DNA of 19,683 nucleotides from Alteribacillus sp041949975 (GCF_041949975.1 NZ_JBHFQG010000053.1:1-19683), one strand, 5' to 3'; shown: positions 1 to 7,934, counted from the stretch's first letter. Numbers and translations: made by a program. Notes: a model not told the origin generated them from the sequence alone.

Positions 1-294
1 CGATAACTTGGTTCATACCCTTGAGCTAACCACATCATTCGGACACTATCTTTCAATAACCCTTCGATCTTTCTGCCAGAGAAAACAGATTGCGTATAAG
101 CGCATAAAATTACCTTCATCATCATTCACCGGATGATAAGCCGGACAGCCTGTTTTACGGAAAAATCCAGTGAATGCTTCATCCGGAATACTCTCTACGA
201 CATCGTTGACGGCATAGGCTATATCATTTTCTTGAAGTTTTCTTTCTAAATCTAACGGCAAAATGACTTGATTCATGGTATAATGTTTAAACAT
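1..294 (-). pseudogene. IS1182-family transposase, N-terminal part, frameshifted
   Basis: The ATG at 294 opens a reading frame beginning MFKHYTMNQVILPLDLERKL, followed by a segment ending GCPAYHP. This is the N-terminal DUF772-like region of IS1182-type DDE transposases. After CPAYHP the frame is lost near position 128 and soon stops (46-48). The neighbouring frame carries on correctly as MMMKVILCAYTQSVFSGRKI, then LLKDSVRMMWLAQGYEPSYR, to the window edge. A single inserted base therefore separates two otherwise well-conserved halves. The catalytic DDE domain is beyond the edge. The family call is firm from the conserved wording of both halves. Whether the frameshift is real or a sequence error cannot be told here. 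Confidence 0.85.
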
Positions 295-301
295 AAAACA
301 T

Positions 302-360
302 AAGGATACCTCCGATACTGTTTTGGTGTGGTTACTTTAACTTTATCAGAAGGTATCCTT
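302..360 (-). repeat. Stem-loop covering the transposase leader
   Basis: AAGGATACCT at 302-311 is the exact reverse complement of AGGTATCCTT at 351-360, with a short inner GAT/ATC pairing. Read on the transposase strand, the 3' arm contains GGAGG, so the only good Shine-Dalgarno upstream of the ATG at 294 is buried in the hairpin. The second IS at the other end of the window has the same architecture. Confidence 0.6.
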
Positions 361-391
361 TTTGCGTACTTCATTTTAGAATTTTATTAAA

Positions 392-437
392 AAAAAGAGT
401 GGTACTCACCAACGTATTGGCGGGTACCACTCTTTTT
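392..437. terminator. Perfect 14-bp stem-loop inside the IS end
   Basis: AAAAAGAGTGGTAC at 392-405 pairs perfectly with GTACCACTCTTTTT at 424-437, and the loop can extend by CCAA/TTGG. The A-rich and T-rich flanks give an intrinsic-terminator shape in both directions. It sits between the IS tip and the transposase leader, where it could block transcription entering from outside. Confidence 0.6.
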
Positions 438-466
438 AATTACTGGGTTTTGTCCCAGCCCCATAT

Positions 467-499
467 AAAAACGTCTAGACTCTTTATCTAGACGTTTTT
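467..499 (-). terminator. Intrinsic terminator of the amidohydrolase operon
   Basis: AAAAACGTCTAGA (467-479) pairs perfectly with TCTAGACGTTTTT (487-499) around a 7-nt loop and ends in a T-run on the leftward strand. The 5' arm is made of the last sense codons of the gene ending at 484, and the stop codon lies in the loop. It is symmetric, so it could also stop rightward transcripts leaving the IS. Confidence 0.8.
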
Positions 500-1296
500 A
501 AAAAGGTTAACCGTTCTACGTTCATGCTATAAAAGTGGCTTTCACAATAGTTTAGGTATTCATAGTCAATTTCTGCTTGAACAAAAGCAGGATAATCTTC
601 TGGTCCTTGTGAGTGCAGACTTCCGTCTGGACGATAGATTGCGGATTCACCAAAGAAATGAAGGGGAGTGTTTTCTCCGATATGATTACTTGCTGCTGTA
701 AAAACCGTGTGATCCAAAGAACGGGCTGCTGCGAATTGATGAAATGAATGGTTATAAGGCATTTCCCATGCACTTGGAGCAAGAAACAAAGAGGCATGGT
801 TTTTAGCTAATTCCAAAGAGATTTCGGGAAAAGCCAAATCCCAGCAGATCATAATTCCAATAATGCCCACTTCCGTTTCCACAACAGAAAGAGTAGAGCC
901 TGAATTAAAGAGCCGTTTTTCCTCTTTTGTTAGTTGAATTTTTCGGTACGTGTCCACTCTTTTTCCGGAAGGAGAGATAAGATTGACAGAGTTAAAGATA
1001 TGCTCCATTGAACTGTTTTCTTTCTCGGCAAAACCATAAATGATATAGAGATTATGCTTGGCTGCTATGGCTGCGATAGCTTCAAAGCCAGGACCTTCAG
1101 CTGTTTCGGCTTCATTTCTATAATTATGGATTAACGAATAGCCGTTTAAAGAAAGCTCTGGTGCCATCACAATAGATAGATGCGGATACCTGTTTTTATA
1201 ATGGGAAATCCAATGATCGATTTTGTTTACATTGCTTTCTTTATCACCAAGCAGAAAATGATCCTGTATCATTCCGATTTGGGGTATCTCACTCAT
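484..1296 (-). CDS. Nitrilase-superfamily carbon-nitrogen hydrolase
   Basis: This is a 270-residue cytoplasmic hydrolase with the complete nitrilase-superfamily Glu-Lys-Cys triad: Glu47 in MAPELSLNGY, Lys119 in TYRKIQL and Cys151 in MICWDLAFPE. Length and motif spacing match single-domain amidases such as omega-amidase, N-carbamoyl-amine amidohydrolases and aliphatic amidases. Motifs alone do not give the substrate. The start overlaps the stop of the permease gene as ATGA (1293-1296), with AAGGATG just upstream, so translation is coupled. It is the last gene of the leftward aldehyde dehydrogenase-permease-hydrolase operon. Its likely task is to release an amine, omega-amino acid or ammonia from an imported amide or ureido compound; this is inferred from context. 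The frame is intact, unlike many neighbours. Confidence 0.88.
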   Translation of the reverse strand: MSEIPQIGMIQDHFLLGDKESNVNKIDHWISHYKNRYPHLSIVMAPELSLNGYSLIHNYRNEAETAEGPGFEAIAAIAAKHNLYIIYGFAEKENSSMEHIFNSVNLISPSGKRVDTYRKIQLTKEEKRLFNSGSTLSVVETEVGIIGIMICWDLAFPEISLELAKNHASLFLAPSAWEMPYNHSFHQFAAARSLDHTVFTAASNHIGENTPLHFFGESAIYRPDGSLHSQGPEDYPAFVQAEIDYEYLNYCESHFYSMNVERLTFLKTSR

Positions 1297-2663
1297 AACG
1301 CAACATCCTTTGTGGGATCAGCATCTGACTTTTCATTAACGGTTTTTCCCGCAAAAGTCATTAGCGCCCAGTATAGAATACCAGAAACGAAGAAGGTAGC
1401 AATCGAGGAGCCGAAGGAGAGAGGAGCAACATAAGTAAAATAAAGAGCAAACCCTGCTCCTGCAATATATGCTATATAGGAAAGAATATTAAAACCACTG
1501 TTGTATTGATAAAGATTTTTTTCTCCGGATACGATTTCTTCAGCATCATAGTTTCCTTTTTTAATAATATAAAAATCTGTTAAAACAATCGAAAAAATCG
1601 GAATATAAAGGGTAGCAATCATTAAAATAAAATCAAAGAAATTAGCCATTAAGGCTTCTTTTAACAGGGCACCGGCTACTGTGACAGCACCGAGAATCAG
1701 TAATGGTTTCCAAAAGTCTGTCCGAGGAAGTATGTTTAATAGAGACATATTTGCACTATATAACGCCATGGCATTTGTAGATAGAACGGAAAAGAAGACA
1801 ATAATTGCAGCAATCAAGCCAAAACCGTGCTGAGCAAGCAGTACAGTTGGATCGTAGGTCTGTTCCATCCCCTGCAATATACTGAATCCTCCAACAGCAG
1901 CTCCTAAACCTAAGGCAATCATCGAGGCGATAATATAACCACTATAGGTAGCAACTGCCGCTCCTTTCTCACTTTTAGCATTACGGTTATAGTCGCACAC
2001 CGACGACATCCAGGAAAAGGCGGTTGCAATAACGACATCAAATGCGATAATAACTGTCATTTCAGGGTTTTCACTTATTTGCATTTGCACTAGGTCATTA
2101 ACCTGATACAAATTAAACAGTCTGTAAAAGATAATAAAAGAAAGGAGGATCATCGCTGTTGAAATAAATTTTTGAGCCCCTTCAATCCCACGAATTCCGA
2201 AGAGAGCAATAAATACAATAATAATTTGGGTAATAATTGTAAACAAATTGATATTGCTGTATCCAAACATATAATTCATTGCATAATCAAGACTAAGAGC
2301 TGCCATATATGCTTGAATCCAGCACCAGCCAACTAGAACAACGGTATTAGAAGCGGCTGGAAGGACGGCTCCTTTTTGCCCGAATGCCCCACGTGTAAGA
2401 ACCATGGTGGGCAATCCTGTTCGTGTTCCGATTTTTCCCATGAAAGCGAGCGGAAGGGCTCCTATTGCGGAGCCCGCAAAGCTTACAAACAAGGCCTGCT
2501 GAAATGTAATATCTGGTATAAACAACATACCAGTGAGAATAGTAGTGATAACAAAGTTAGCTGCAATCCATATAGCTAAAACACCTAAGAAGTTTACTTT
2601 TCGTTCATGCTTTGCTATTGGTTTAATACTGTCTAGACCGAAATGTTCTGTCTTCTCACCCAT
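1293..2663 (-). CDS. NCS1-family permease (cytosine/purine/hydantoin type)
   Basis: This is a 456-residue integral membrane protein with about 12 hydrophobic segments. It has the NCS1 pattern: an N-terminal GVLAIWIAANFVITTILTG segment, then SFAGSAIGALPLAFMGKIG with TGLPTMVLTRGAFG, and later AFSWMSSVCDYNRNAK. The family imports nucleobases, allantoin, hydantoins and related compounds with Na+ or H+. The specificity here is unknown. The ATG at 2663 is chosen because AAGGAGGG lies 8 nt upstream; an in-frame start 27 nt earlier has no such site. The start region overlaps by 8 nt the corrected end of the aldehyde dehydrogenase frame (TGA at 2656-2658), and its own stop overlaps the hydrolase start as ATGA. 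The three genes are therefore translated as one unit. Confidence 0.88.
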   Translation of the reverse strand: MGEKTEHFGLDSIKPIAKHERKVNFLGVLAIWIAANFVITTILTGMLFIPDITFQQALFVSFAGSAIGALPLAFMGKIGTRTGLPTMVLTRGAFGQKGAVLPAASNTVVLVGWCWIQAYMAALSLDYAMNYMFGYSNINLFTIITQIIIVFIALFGIRGIEGAQKFISTAMILLSFIIFYRLFNLYQVNDLVQMQISENPEMTVIIAFDVVIATAFSWMSSVCDYNRNAKSEKGAAVATYSGYIIASMIALGLGAAVGGFSILQGMEQTYDPTVLLAQHGFGLIAAIIVFFSVLSTNAMALYSANMSLLNILPRTDFWKPLLILGAVTVAGALLKEALMANFFDFILMIATLYIPIFSIVLTDFYIIKKGNYDAEEIVSGEKNLYQYNSGFNILSYIAYIAGAGFALYFTYVAPLSFGSSIATFFVSGILYWALMTFAGKTVNEKSDADPTKDVAL

Positions 2664-4129
2664 TATATTGTCCCTCCTTGTGATTTTCAAAGCTGTACCA
2701 TTCTAATGGTGCCAATTTTTCGCTATAGTTTACATGCTTGTACTCTGTGAAATGATAAAGCCCTGAACTCCAAGCTCACGGCCAATACCGCTTGCTTTTA
2801 TTCCGCCCCAAGGTGCTTCAATATATGGCGTATGATAACTGTTTACCCAAACAATGCCGCAATCGAGTCTGTCGGTGAAATAGGATGCCTGTTTAGAATT
2901 CTCAGTAAGAATACCAGCAGCTAAGCCGTAATCTGTTCCGTTTGCGAGTTCAACGGCTTCTTCATCGGTCATAAAAGATTGCAGTGTGATGACCGGACCA
3001 AAGATTTCTTCTTGTACAATGGACATCTCTTGAGTGACATTTTCAAAGACTGCAGGGCTGAGAAAATTACCTGTTGTTTTTATGCGTTTTCCTCCTGTAA
3101 GAAGAGAAGCCCCTTCTTTTTTCCCTGCAATAATGTAATCTTCCACTTGCTGGGTATGGCTTCGGCTAATTAGCGGCCCTAAATCGACAGAAGAAGATAA
3201 AGGATCGCCGATGTTGAGCTGATCTATTTTTTCTAATAGTTTTTGTTTTACAGATTCATAGATAGAATGGTGAATGAGTAGACGCGGGGCTGCTACACAT
3301 ACCTCCCCCTGATTAAACAAAGAAGCAAAGACTGCCCAATCTGCTGCCTGGTCTTCATCAATATTCTCACAAATAATAAATGGCGATTTACCACCGAGTT
3401 CGAGAGAAATACGCTTTAACGAAGCTGCGCAAGCCGAATAAATAGATTTACCGGTTGGGATACTTCCTGTAAAAGAGATCTTTTTAATCGTTTCATGTTC
3501 GACGATTTCTTTGCCGACTTTTCCGTCTCCAAGCACCAGGTTAAACACACCATCAGGAAGTCCGGCTTCTTTTAAAAGATCAGCAAATCGAATAAATGTA
3601 AGCGGGGTCCACTCAGACGGTTTGAAAATGACCGTGTTACCTGCTGCAAGCGCAGGTGCAGTCTTCCACATACCCAGGAGAACGGGAAAATTCCAGGGAA
3701 CAATTAAGCCGCAGGTACCAATTGGAACATTCTTAATATGACTGGTCGTTCCGTCTCTCATTTGTTTTTTTGTGTTAATGCATCCGGGATAAGCCCAGCA
3801 TAGTAGTGCAGACAAGCTGCTGCATCTTCAATATCAATAAAAGATTCTCGCAGCGGCTTTCCGGTATTCAACGTTTCTAGTTCGGCAAACTCCTCGGCCC
3901 TTTCCTGTAACAGTACACTCGCTTTTTGTAATACCTCTTTGCGAAATAAAGGATTTCGCGGCCACTCTGTTTTCATAAACGCAGCTTCAGCAGCTTTTAC
4001 GGCACGGTCGACCTGTTCGCTGCTAGAATCATATAATTCAGCTAATGTCTCCCAGGTTGCCGGGTTTTCTATCGTTCGTTTTTTTCCGGAACCCGTTTCC
4101 CAGCTTCCATTAATCCAAGCATGTTTCAT
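2656..4129 (-). pseudogene. NAD(P)-dependent aldehyde dehydrogenase, two 1-nt frameshifts
   Basis: The N-terminal part (4129 to about 3770) reads MKHAWINGSWETGSG and continues as a normal ALDH into LHYYAGLIPDALTQK. It then breaks in a run of seven T (3765-3771 on the given strand). The next frame continues KKQMRDGTTSHIKN, PIGTCGLIVPWNFP, LELGGKSP (catalytic Glu region) and LFNQGEVCVAAPR (nucleophile Cys), through EEIFGPV and GRELGVQG. At a run of three C (2761-2763) the frame slips again. The following frame gives a proper ALDH tail, LYHFTEYKHVNYS and LAPLEWYSF, ending at TGA 2656-2658 over the permease start. Restoring one base at each run gives 491 residues, the normal family length. The Shine-Dalgarno is GGAGG, 9 nt before ATG. 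It probably oxidises an amino- or semialdehyde (betaine/aminobutyraldehyde dehydrogenase-like). It may be functional if the indels are sequencing errors. Confidence 0.88.
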
Positions 4130-4165
4130 TGATCATGACCTCCATAAATAATTTTTTTATAATAT

Positions 4166-4183
4166 TTGCAATAATCGTGCCGG
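4166..4183 (-). promoter_or_regulatory. Sigma-54 (-24/-12) promoter of the leftward operon
   Basis: On the leftward strand the sequence is CCGGCACGATTATTGCAA. GGCAC and TTGCA are spaced exactly as in the sigma-54 (SigL/RpoN) consensus TGGCAC-N5-TTGCA: the GG (4181-4180) and GC (4169-4168) dinucleotides are 12 nt apart start to start. The predicted transcript start is near 4156, about 27 nt before the aldehyde dehydrogenase ATG. It needs an AAA+ enhancer-binding activator, which is not encoded in the window. Confidence 0.72.
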
Positions 4184-4303
4184 ACTGATTGTTAAAAAGG
4201 GAGAAGGGCACAAGAAAAAAGTACTATACAGCGAAAATGATGACATAGATCGTAATGGAAAAACGAAAAAAGGAAGCTGATTTTGATAGATAATTTAATA
4301 CGT

Positions 4304-4321
4304 TTATTCTTTGTGGAATAA
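4304..4321. repeat. Short inverted repeat in the divergent spacer
   Basis: TTATTC (4304-4309) and GAATAA (4316-4321) flank a 6-nt loop in the AT-rich spacer between the two sigma-54 promoters. It is a weak candidate for a secondary protein-binding site. Such short AT-rich repeats are expected by chance. Confidence 0.25.
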
Positions 4322-4434
4322 TTATGCAAAAGTGAATAAAAGCTTGAGAGCTTGTTAAAGAAAGAATTAACAAAATTCAATTAAATATTTATTCAATATT
4401 CAATATTTAATATTTAATAATTTTTCAAACACAA

Positions 4435-4454
4435 TAAATCGGCTAACCGATTTA
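4435..4454. promoter_or_regulatory. 20-bp palindrome, candidate enhancer site for a sigma-54 activator
   Basis: TAAATCGGCTAACCGATTTA has perfect 8-bp arms around CTAA. It is the only GC-containing palindrome in a very AT-rich spacer. It lies about 80 nt upstream of the predicted gabT start point and about 270 nt from the opposite one, typical distances for an upstream activating sequence. That it binds an activator (for example a GabR-like enhancer-binding protein, as known for the gab cluster of Bacillus thuringiensis) is inference. Confidence 0.5.
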
Positions 4455-4495
4455 AATTTTATTATCTTTTTTTTGTGAATAGGGAGTTTTATATG

Positions 4496-4512
4496 TTGGC
4501 ATGAAAATTGCA
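4496..4512 (+). promoter_or_regulatory. Sigma-54 (-24/-12) promoter of gabT
   Basis: The sequence TTGGCATGAAAATTGCA matches the sigma-54 consensus. GG is at 4498-4499 and GC at 4510-4511, the invariant spacing of 12 nt start to start. The predicted transcript start is near 4523, about 29 nt before the ATG. No sigma-A -35/-10 pair of comparable quality is seen in front of the gene. Confidence 0.78.
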
Positions 4513-4551
4513 AATAAAAAGGCTATCACAGTATAGAAAGGGAGAGGCCAT

Positions 4552-5904
4552 ATGGCAAAGACTTATAATCCGAGCATGAAAACTACTCTGCCAGGAGAAA
4601 AAGCAGCAAAAATATTAGAGAGGCGCCACCACATAATCCCGGACGGGGTGGGGTATGGGGTGCCTGCTTTTGCCAGGCAAGCAAAAGGAGCTTTAATAGA
4701 AGACGTAGACGGCAATTGGTTTATTGATTTTGCAGGGGCGATTGGCACAATTAATGTGGGACACAGTCACCCAACTATCGTAGAAGCAATAAAAAGACAA
4801 GCCGATAACTTTGTTCACACGGGTTTCAACGTTATGATGTACGAATCATACATAGAGATTGCAGAAAGGCTGTGTCAATTAGCTCCAGGAACCCATCCCA
4901 AAAAAGCAATGTTTTTAAACAGCGGGGCAGAGGCTGTTGAAAATGCAGTGAAAGTGGCTCGTAAATATACAAAACGTCCAGCTGTTGTGACGTTCTCCCG
5001 AGGATTTCACGGAAGGACACTCATGACCATGTCAATGACAGCAAAGGTGAAACCATATAAATATGAATTTGGACCATTTGCACCGGAAGTCTATCGTGCA
5101 CCTTATCCTTATGGATATAGAAAACCTGACTCATTATCAGAGCAGGAATACAACGAGGAAACTTTAAAGAATGTGAAGCACATGATTGAGCAGGAAATTT
5201 CGCCTGATCGTGTGGCCGCTGTAGTGATTGAACCGGTACAAGGTGAAGGAGGGTTTATCGTTCCTGATAAAGATTTTGTACAGGGCGTACAAGCATTTTG
5301 TGAACAGCATGGTATATTATTTGTGGCTGATGAAATTCAAACTGGATTTGCAAGGACCGGAGATTATTTTTCCATTAATCACTTCGATGTAGTACCGGAC
5401 TTGATTACGGTTTCCAAATCAATGGGCGGCGGTGTTCCGATCAGCGGACTTATTGGCAGAGCTGAAGTAATGGATGCGGCTGATCCAGGAGAATTAGGAG
5501 GCACCTATAGTGGAAGTCCTCTAGGATGTGCAGCAGCACTTGCTGTTTTAGATGTAATCGAAGAAGAAAAGTTAAACGAAAGGGCACAAACGATTGGAAA
5601 TAGAGTACTTTCTAGATTCAATGATTGGAAAGGACGGTATGACTGCATTGGTGATGTGCGTGGACTCGGTGCAATGTGTGCGCTCGAACTTGTAAGCGAT
5701 CGGGATGAAAAAACGCCGGATAAAGTACTTACAGGCCGTGTTCTGCAAGAAGCACAGAAACGGGGACTTATCATCCTGGCTGCTGGTGTTTATGGTAATG
5801 TTATCCGAGTACTAATGCCAATCGTGGTTACAGATGAAGAGCTCGAAGAAGGGCTGAATATTTTAGAAGATGCGATTAACGCAGCCAGCAGCCAAGTAAA
5901 CTAG
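4552..5904 (+). CDS. gabT: 4-aminobutyrate aminotransferase-like class III aminotransferase
   Basis: This 450-residue PLP enzyme of the class III (omega-amino acid) aminotransferases transfers the amino group of GABA or a similar omega-amino acid to 2-oxoglutarate, giving a semialdehyde. Visible landmarks are the phosphate-binding FLNSGAEAVENA (residues 121-132), TFSRGFHGRT (147-156), VIEPVQGEGG (225-234), Asp260 in VADEIQTGFARTG for the pyridine nitrogen, and the Schiff-base Lys289 in TVSKSMGGGVPISG. TYSGSPLGCAAALA is also typical of GabT. The ATG follows AAAGGGAGAGG. The sigma-54 promoter upstream and the gabD relic downstream support a GABA role. Beta-alanine, 5-aminovalerate or another omega-amine cannot be excluded because the partner genes include a permease and an amidohydrolase. 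The frame is intact. Confidence 0.88.
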   Translation: MAKTYNPSMKTTLPGEKAAKILERRHHIIPDGVGYGVPAFARQAKGALIEDVDGNWFIDFAGAIGTINVGHSHPTIVEAIKRQADNFVHTGFNVMMYESYIEIAERLCQLAPGTHPKKAMFLNSGAEAVENAVKVARKYTKRPAVVTFSRGFHGRTLMTMSMTAKVKPYKYEFGPFAPEVYRAPYPYGYRKPDSLSEQEYNEETLKNVKHMIEQEISPDRVAAVVIEPVQGEGGFIVPDKDFVQGVQAFCEQHGILFVADEIQTGFARTGDYFSINHFDVVPDLITVSKSMGGGVPISGLIGRAEVMDAADPGELGGTYSGSPLGCAAALAVLDVIEEEKLNERAQTIGNRVLSRFNDWKGRYDCIGDVRGLGAMCALELVSDRDEKTPDKVLTGRVLQEAQKRGLIILAAGVYGNVIRVLMPIVVTDEELEEGLNILEDAINAASSQVN

Positions 5905-5937
5905 TATTTTATGAAACCAAGAAAGGAAGGACGACGA

Positions 5938-6712
5938 TGAAAAATTTGCTGTATATAAACGGAGAATGGACGGGGAATCATTGAATAAACTTGAAGTTAC
6001 CAATCCTTCTACAGGAGAAATAGTTTCGGAGGTGCCATTTGCAGGTGCCAAAGAAGAGAAGCAGCAGTCGATGCTGCTTCTCAAGCGTTTAAAAGCTGGT
6101 CAAAGAAAACAGCACAAGAACACTCAGAATTACTGACACACTGGTACCAGCTCGTTCAGGAAAACAAAGAAAAAATGGCTTCTCTCATGACAAAAGAGTA
6201 AGGAAAATCTTATAAGGAAGCACTTGGAGAAGTAGGATTGCTAACGGCTTTTTCCAATGATGGATGCAAAAGAAAAAGGGGCCCGTATAATAAGTGGAGG
6301 TGAACGAGCAAAGGAGCAGCATCCTTTCTATAAACCAACCGTTATCTCGGGGGCAAACCAGGATATGCTTTGTATGCAGGAAGAAACATTTGGGCCGGTA
6401 GCACCTGTTTCTTCATTTAAACATGAAGAAGAAGCGATTGAACTTGCAAATAATACCAACTACGGCCTGGCTGCTTATGTCTATACCAAAGATTTATCTC
6501 GAGCGGTGCGAATCAGCGAAGCACTCGAATATGGTATAGTTGGAGTAAATGACGGCCTTCCATCTGTTCCGCAAGCACCATTTGGAGGGTTTAAACACAG
6601 CGGGCTCGGCCGTGAAGGCGGTTATTACGGCATAGAAGAGTACCTTGAAATTAAATATACTATAAGATTTAATGTCCGGGATGTTGTCAAAATGATAGTA
6701 CACAGCAAATAG
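5938..6712 (+). pseudogene. gabD: gabD relic: succinate-semialdehyde dehydrogenase with internal deletion
   Basis: The gene begins 33 nt after gabT with AAGGAAGGACGACG before ATG and reads MKNLLYINGEWTG. A missing G in a G-run shifts the frame, which resumes as SLNKLEVTNPSTGEIV and AGAKEE. A second shift is followed by AVDAASQAFKSWSKKTAQEH and on to MTKE, then a TAA replaces the usual Gln before GKSYKEALGEVG. A deletion of roughly 200 codons then joins directly to the C-terminal region (6257-6712): KEKGARIISGG, EETFGPVAPV, NYGLAAYVYTKDL, QAPFGGFKHSGLGREGG. The catalytic Cys and the LELGG glutamate are gone, so it cannot be active. This is true decay, not a sequencing artefact. Confidence 0.92.
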
Positions 6713-6926
6713 AATGAAAATCTTTTTTATGTAAGGATGTTCGGGGTGTCTTAAACCTGAAGGAAAGCAGCAGAAAATACATAAATGTTGTTAAGAAGTC
6801 TTGTCGAGGAAGCTCTGCAAGACTTTTCCTTTGCTGGAAAAATGAAATATGAGTTTCAAACCTCACTGCTATGGGAACTTAAGGAGGAAGACAAGGATCG
6901 AATCTGAGAAAACAGTGCCAAAGTAT
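6713..6926. other. Short intergenic stretch with a weak stem-loop
   Basis: AAGTCTTG (6796-6803) pairs with CAAGACTT (6818-6825), followed by only a short T tract, so it could be a weak terminator for gabT/gabD. A 40-codon frame (6785-6907, MLLRSLVEEALQDFSFAG...) overlaps this stem. It has no ribosome binding site and is probably not a gene. Confidence 0.4.
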
Positions 6927-7427
6927 TCAATCACTTCTGAGTACCCTGAATCTAGAAAATACAAATTCATAATAAAGGCCAGTGACCGTTTGGGAAATTA
7001 AAAATACTGGAAATGAATAAATAAGCTGATAATCGTTTTGAAAATGAATAATGTCCAAGTTTATGAAAATCCATTGCATGCCAACACCTAACAATGCCCA
7101 AGCTAAGATGTATCCTATAAAGGTTTTTCTGTTTATCTCTAATGATTCATAAAAATAGATGAATAAGTAGCTGAATGGAGGAAATAGGAGATAATATAAA
7201 AAGTCAAATAATTCATACTGTTGTGAGTCATTAAGCCTATAAAAATCAATGAGTCCTCCGCCAATGGTAAAATCAAAAAACACACCAATGCTGAATCCCC
7301 ATAGTAAAAATAACAGGGTGATTTCAGGGGAGAATTTTTTAGGGAGCAGAAATAAAACAGTATAAGCTACAACAATCATAATTAGTATAGATATTTCATT
7401 TGTGTCAAAACTCTCCCACAAATTCAT
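6927..7427 (-). CDS. CBO0543-like membrane protein, distal gene of a pair
   Basis: This 166-residue, very hydrophobic protein has about five membrane spans. The stretch PKKFSPEITLLFLLWGFSIG followed by DFTIGGGLIDFY and the ending QTVTGLYYEFVFSRFRV resemble the CBO0543-type proteins found as hypotheticals in many Bacilli. Its function is not known. The ATG at 7427 overlaps the stop of the upstream gene (ATGA) and GAGGTG lies about 8 nt upstream, so the two are co-translated and probably work together. No catalytic motif is visible. Confidence 0.8.
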   Translation of the reverse strand: MNLWESFDTNEISILIMIVVAYTVLFLLPKKFSPEITLLFLLWGFSIGVFFDFTIGGGLIDFYRLNDSQQYELFDFLYYLLFPPFSYLFIYFYESLEINRKTFIGYILAWALLGVGMQWIFINLDIIHFQNDYQLIYSFPVFLISQTVTGLYYEFVFSRFRVLRSD

Positions 7428-7873
7428 GCATGTCTCACCTCATTGTTAGAAATTTTTTGAAAGAGTTTATGGGTGTAATAGGAGATTACATGTAGGATTA
7501 TATAGTAAATAGCATCGTAACCAAGATTCCAATTTATATAATTTGTCATATTGAAGGTTGTCGAAAGAAATGCTAAAAATAGCAAAATAATTAACGAAAC
7601 AATACTAACTAACAAAGTGTTTGACAGGTGTATTAGATTTAAAATCATTGGAATGATTATGCTTCTAAACAGCAAAAAAGCGGTAAAATCCATCCCCTCT
7701 TCGGTTAATTGAATGAGATTTAACTCTTCTTCAATAATCCAGCTCCAATTAATATTGATTACAAGAATGACCATAAATACGAATGTATTTTCTATAATGG
7801 ATAATTTTTTTTTCATTACTAAAAATAACGATATAACGAGCCATGATGCTAAGAAAAAAACTGAAAAAGCCAT
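7424..7873 (-). CDS. CBO0543-like membrane protein, proximal gene of a pair
   Basis: This 149-residue membrane protein has four to five predicted spans. It carries NWSWIIEEELNLIQLT near residue 43, a run of hydrophobic segments, and NYINWNLGYDAIYYIILHVI near the end, a pattern seen in Bacillaceae hypothetical proteins encoded next to the partner gene here. Function is unknown. The ATG at 7873 follows a strong GGAGGTT (7882-7888). The pair forms a two-gene leftward operon with an ATGA overlap. Confidence 0.75.
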   Translation of the reverse strand: MAFSVFFLASWLVISLFLVMKKKLSIIENTFVFMVILVININWSWIIEEELNLIQLTEEGMDFTAFLLFRSIIIPMILNLIHLSNTLLVSIVSLIILLFLAFLSTTFNMTNYINWNLGYDAIYYIILHVISYYTHKLFQKISNNEVRHA

Positions 7874-7934
7874 AAAAAAATAACCTCCTCTCTCACTTAT
7901 TATGCATTACTAAACAGACGAGTATACTGATGTG

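Larger units (their letters stand above)
1..462 (-). mobile_element. IS1182-like insertion sequence, right end (partial)
   Basis: The element runs off the left edge. Its outer end is placed at about 462 because the leftward strand begins there with GGGGCTGGGACAAAACC, which looks like the terminal inverted repeat of Bacillaceae IS1182-type elements. Inside lie a strong stem-loop (392-437), a second stem-loop in front of the transposase (302-360) and the transposase 5' part (1-294). The other end and any target-site duplication are outside the window, so the boundary is inferred from terminal-repeat resemblance only. Confidence 0.7.

Noticed and set aside
4381..4430. The ATATT/CAATATT-rich tract as a repeat array or CRISPR-like element
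   Set aside because: Units are very short, irregular and purely AT; it is more likely a bendable AT-rich promoter spacer.
6785..6907. A 40-codon frame after the gabD relic
   Set aside because: No ribosome binding site, overlaps a stem-loop, and no family recognised.
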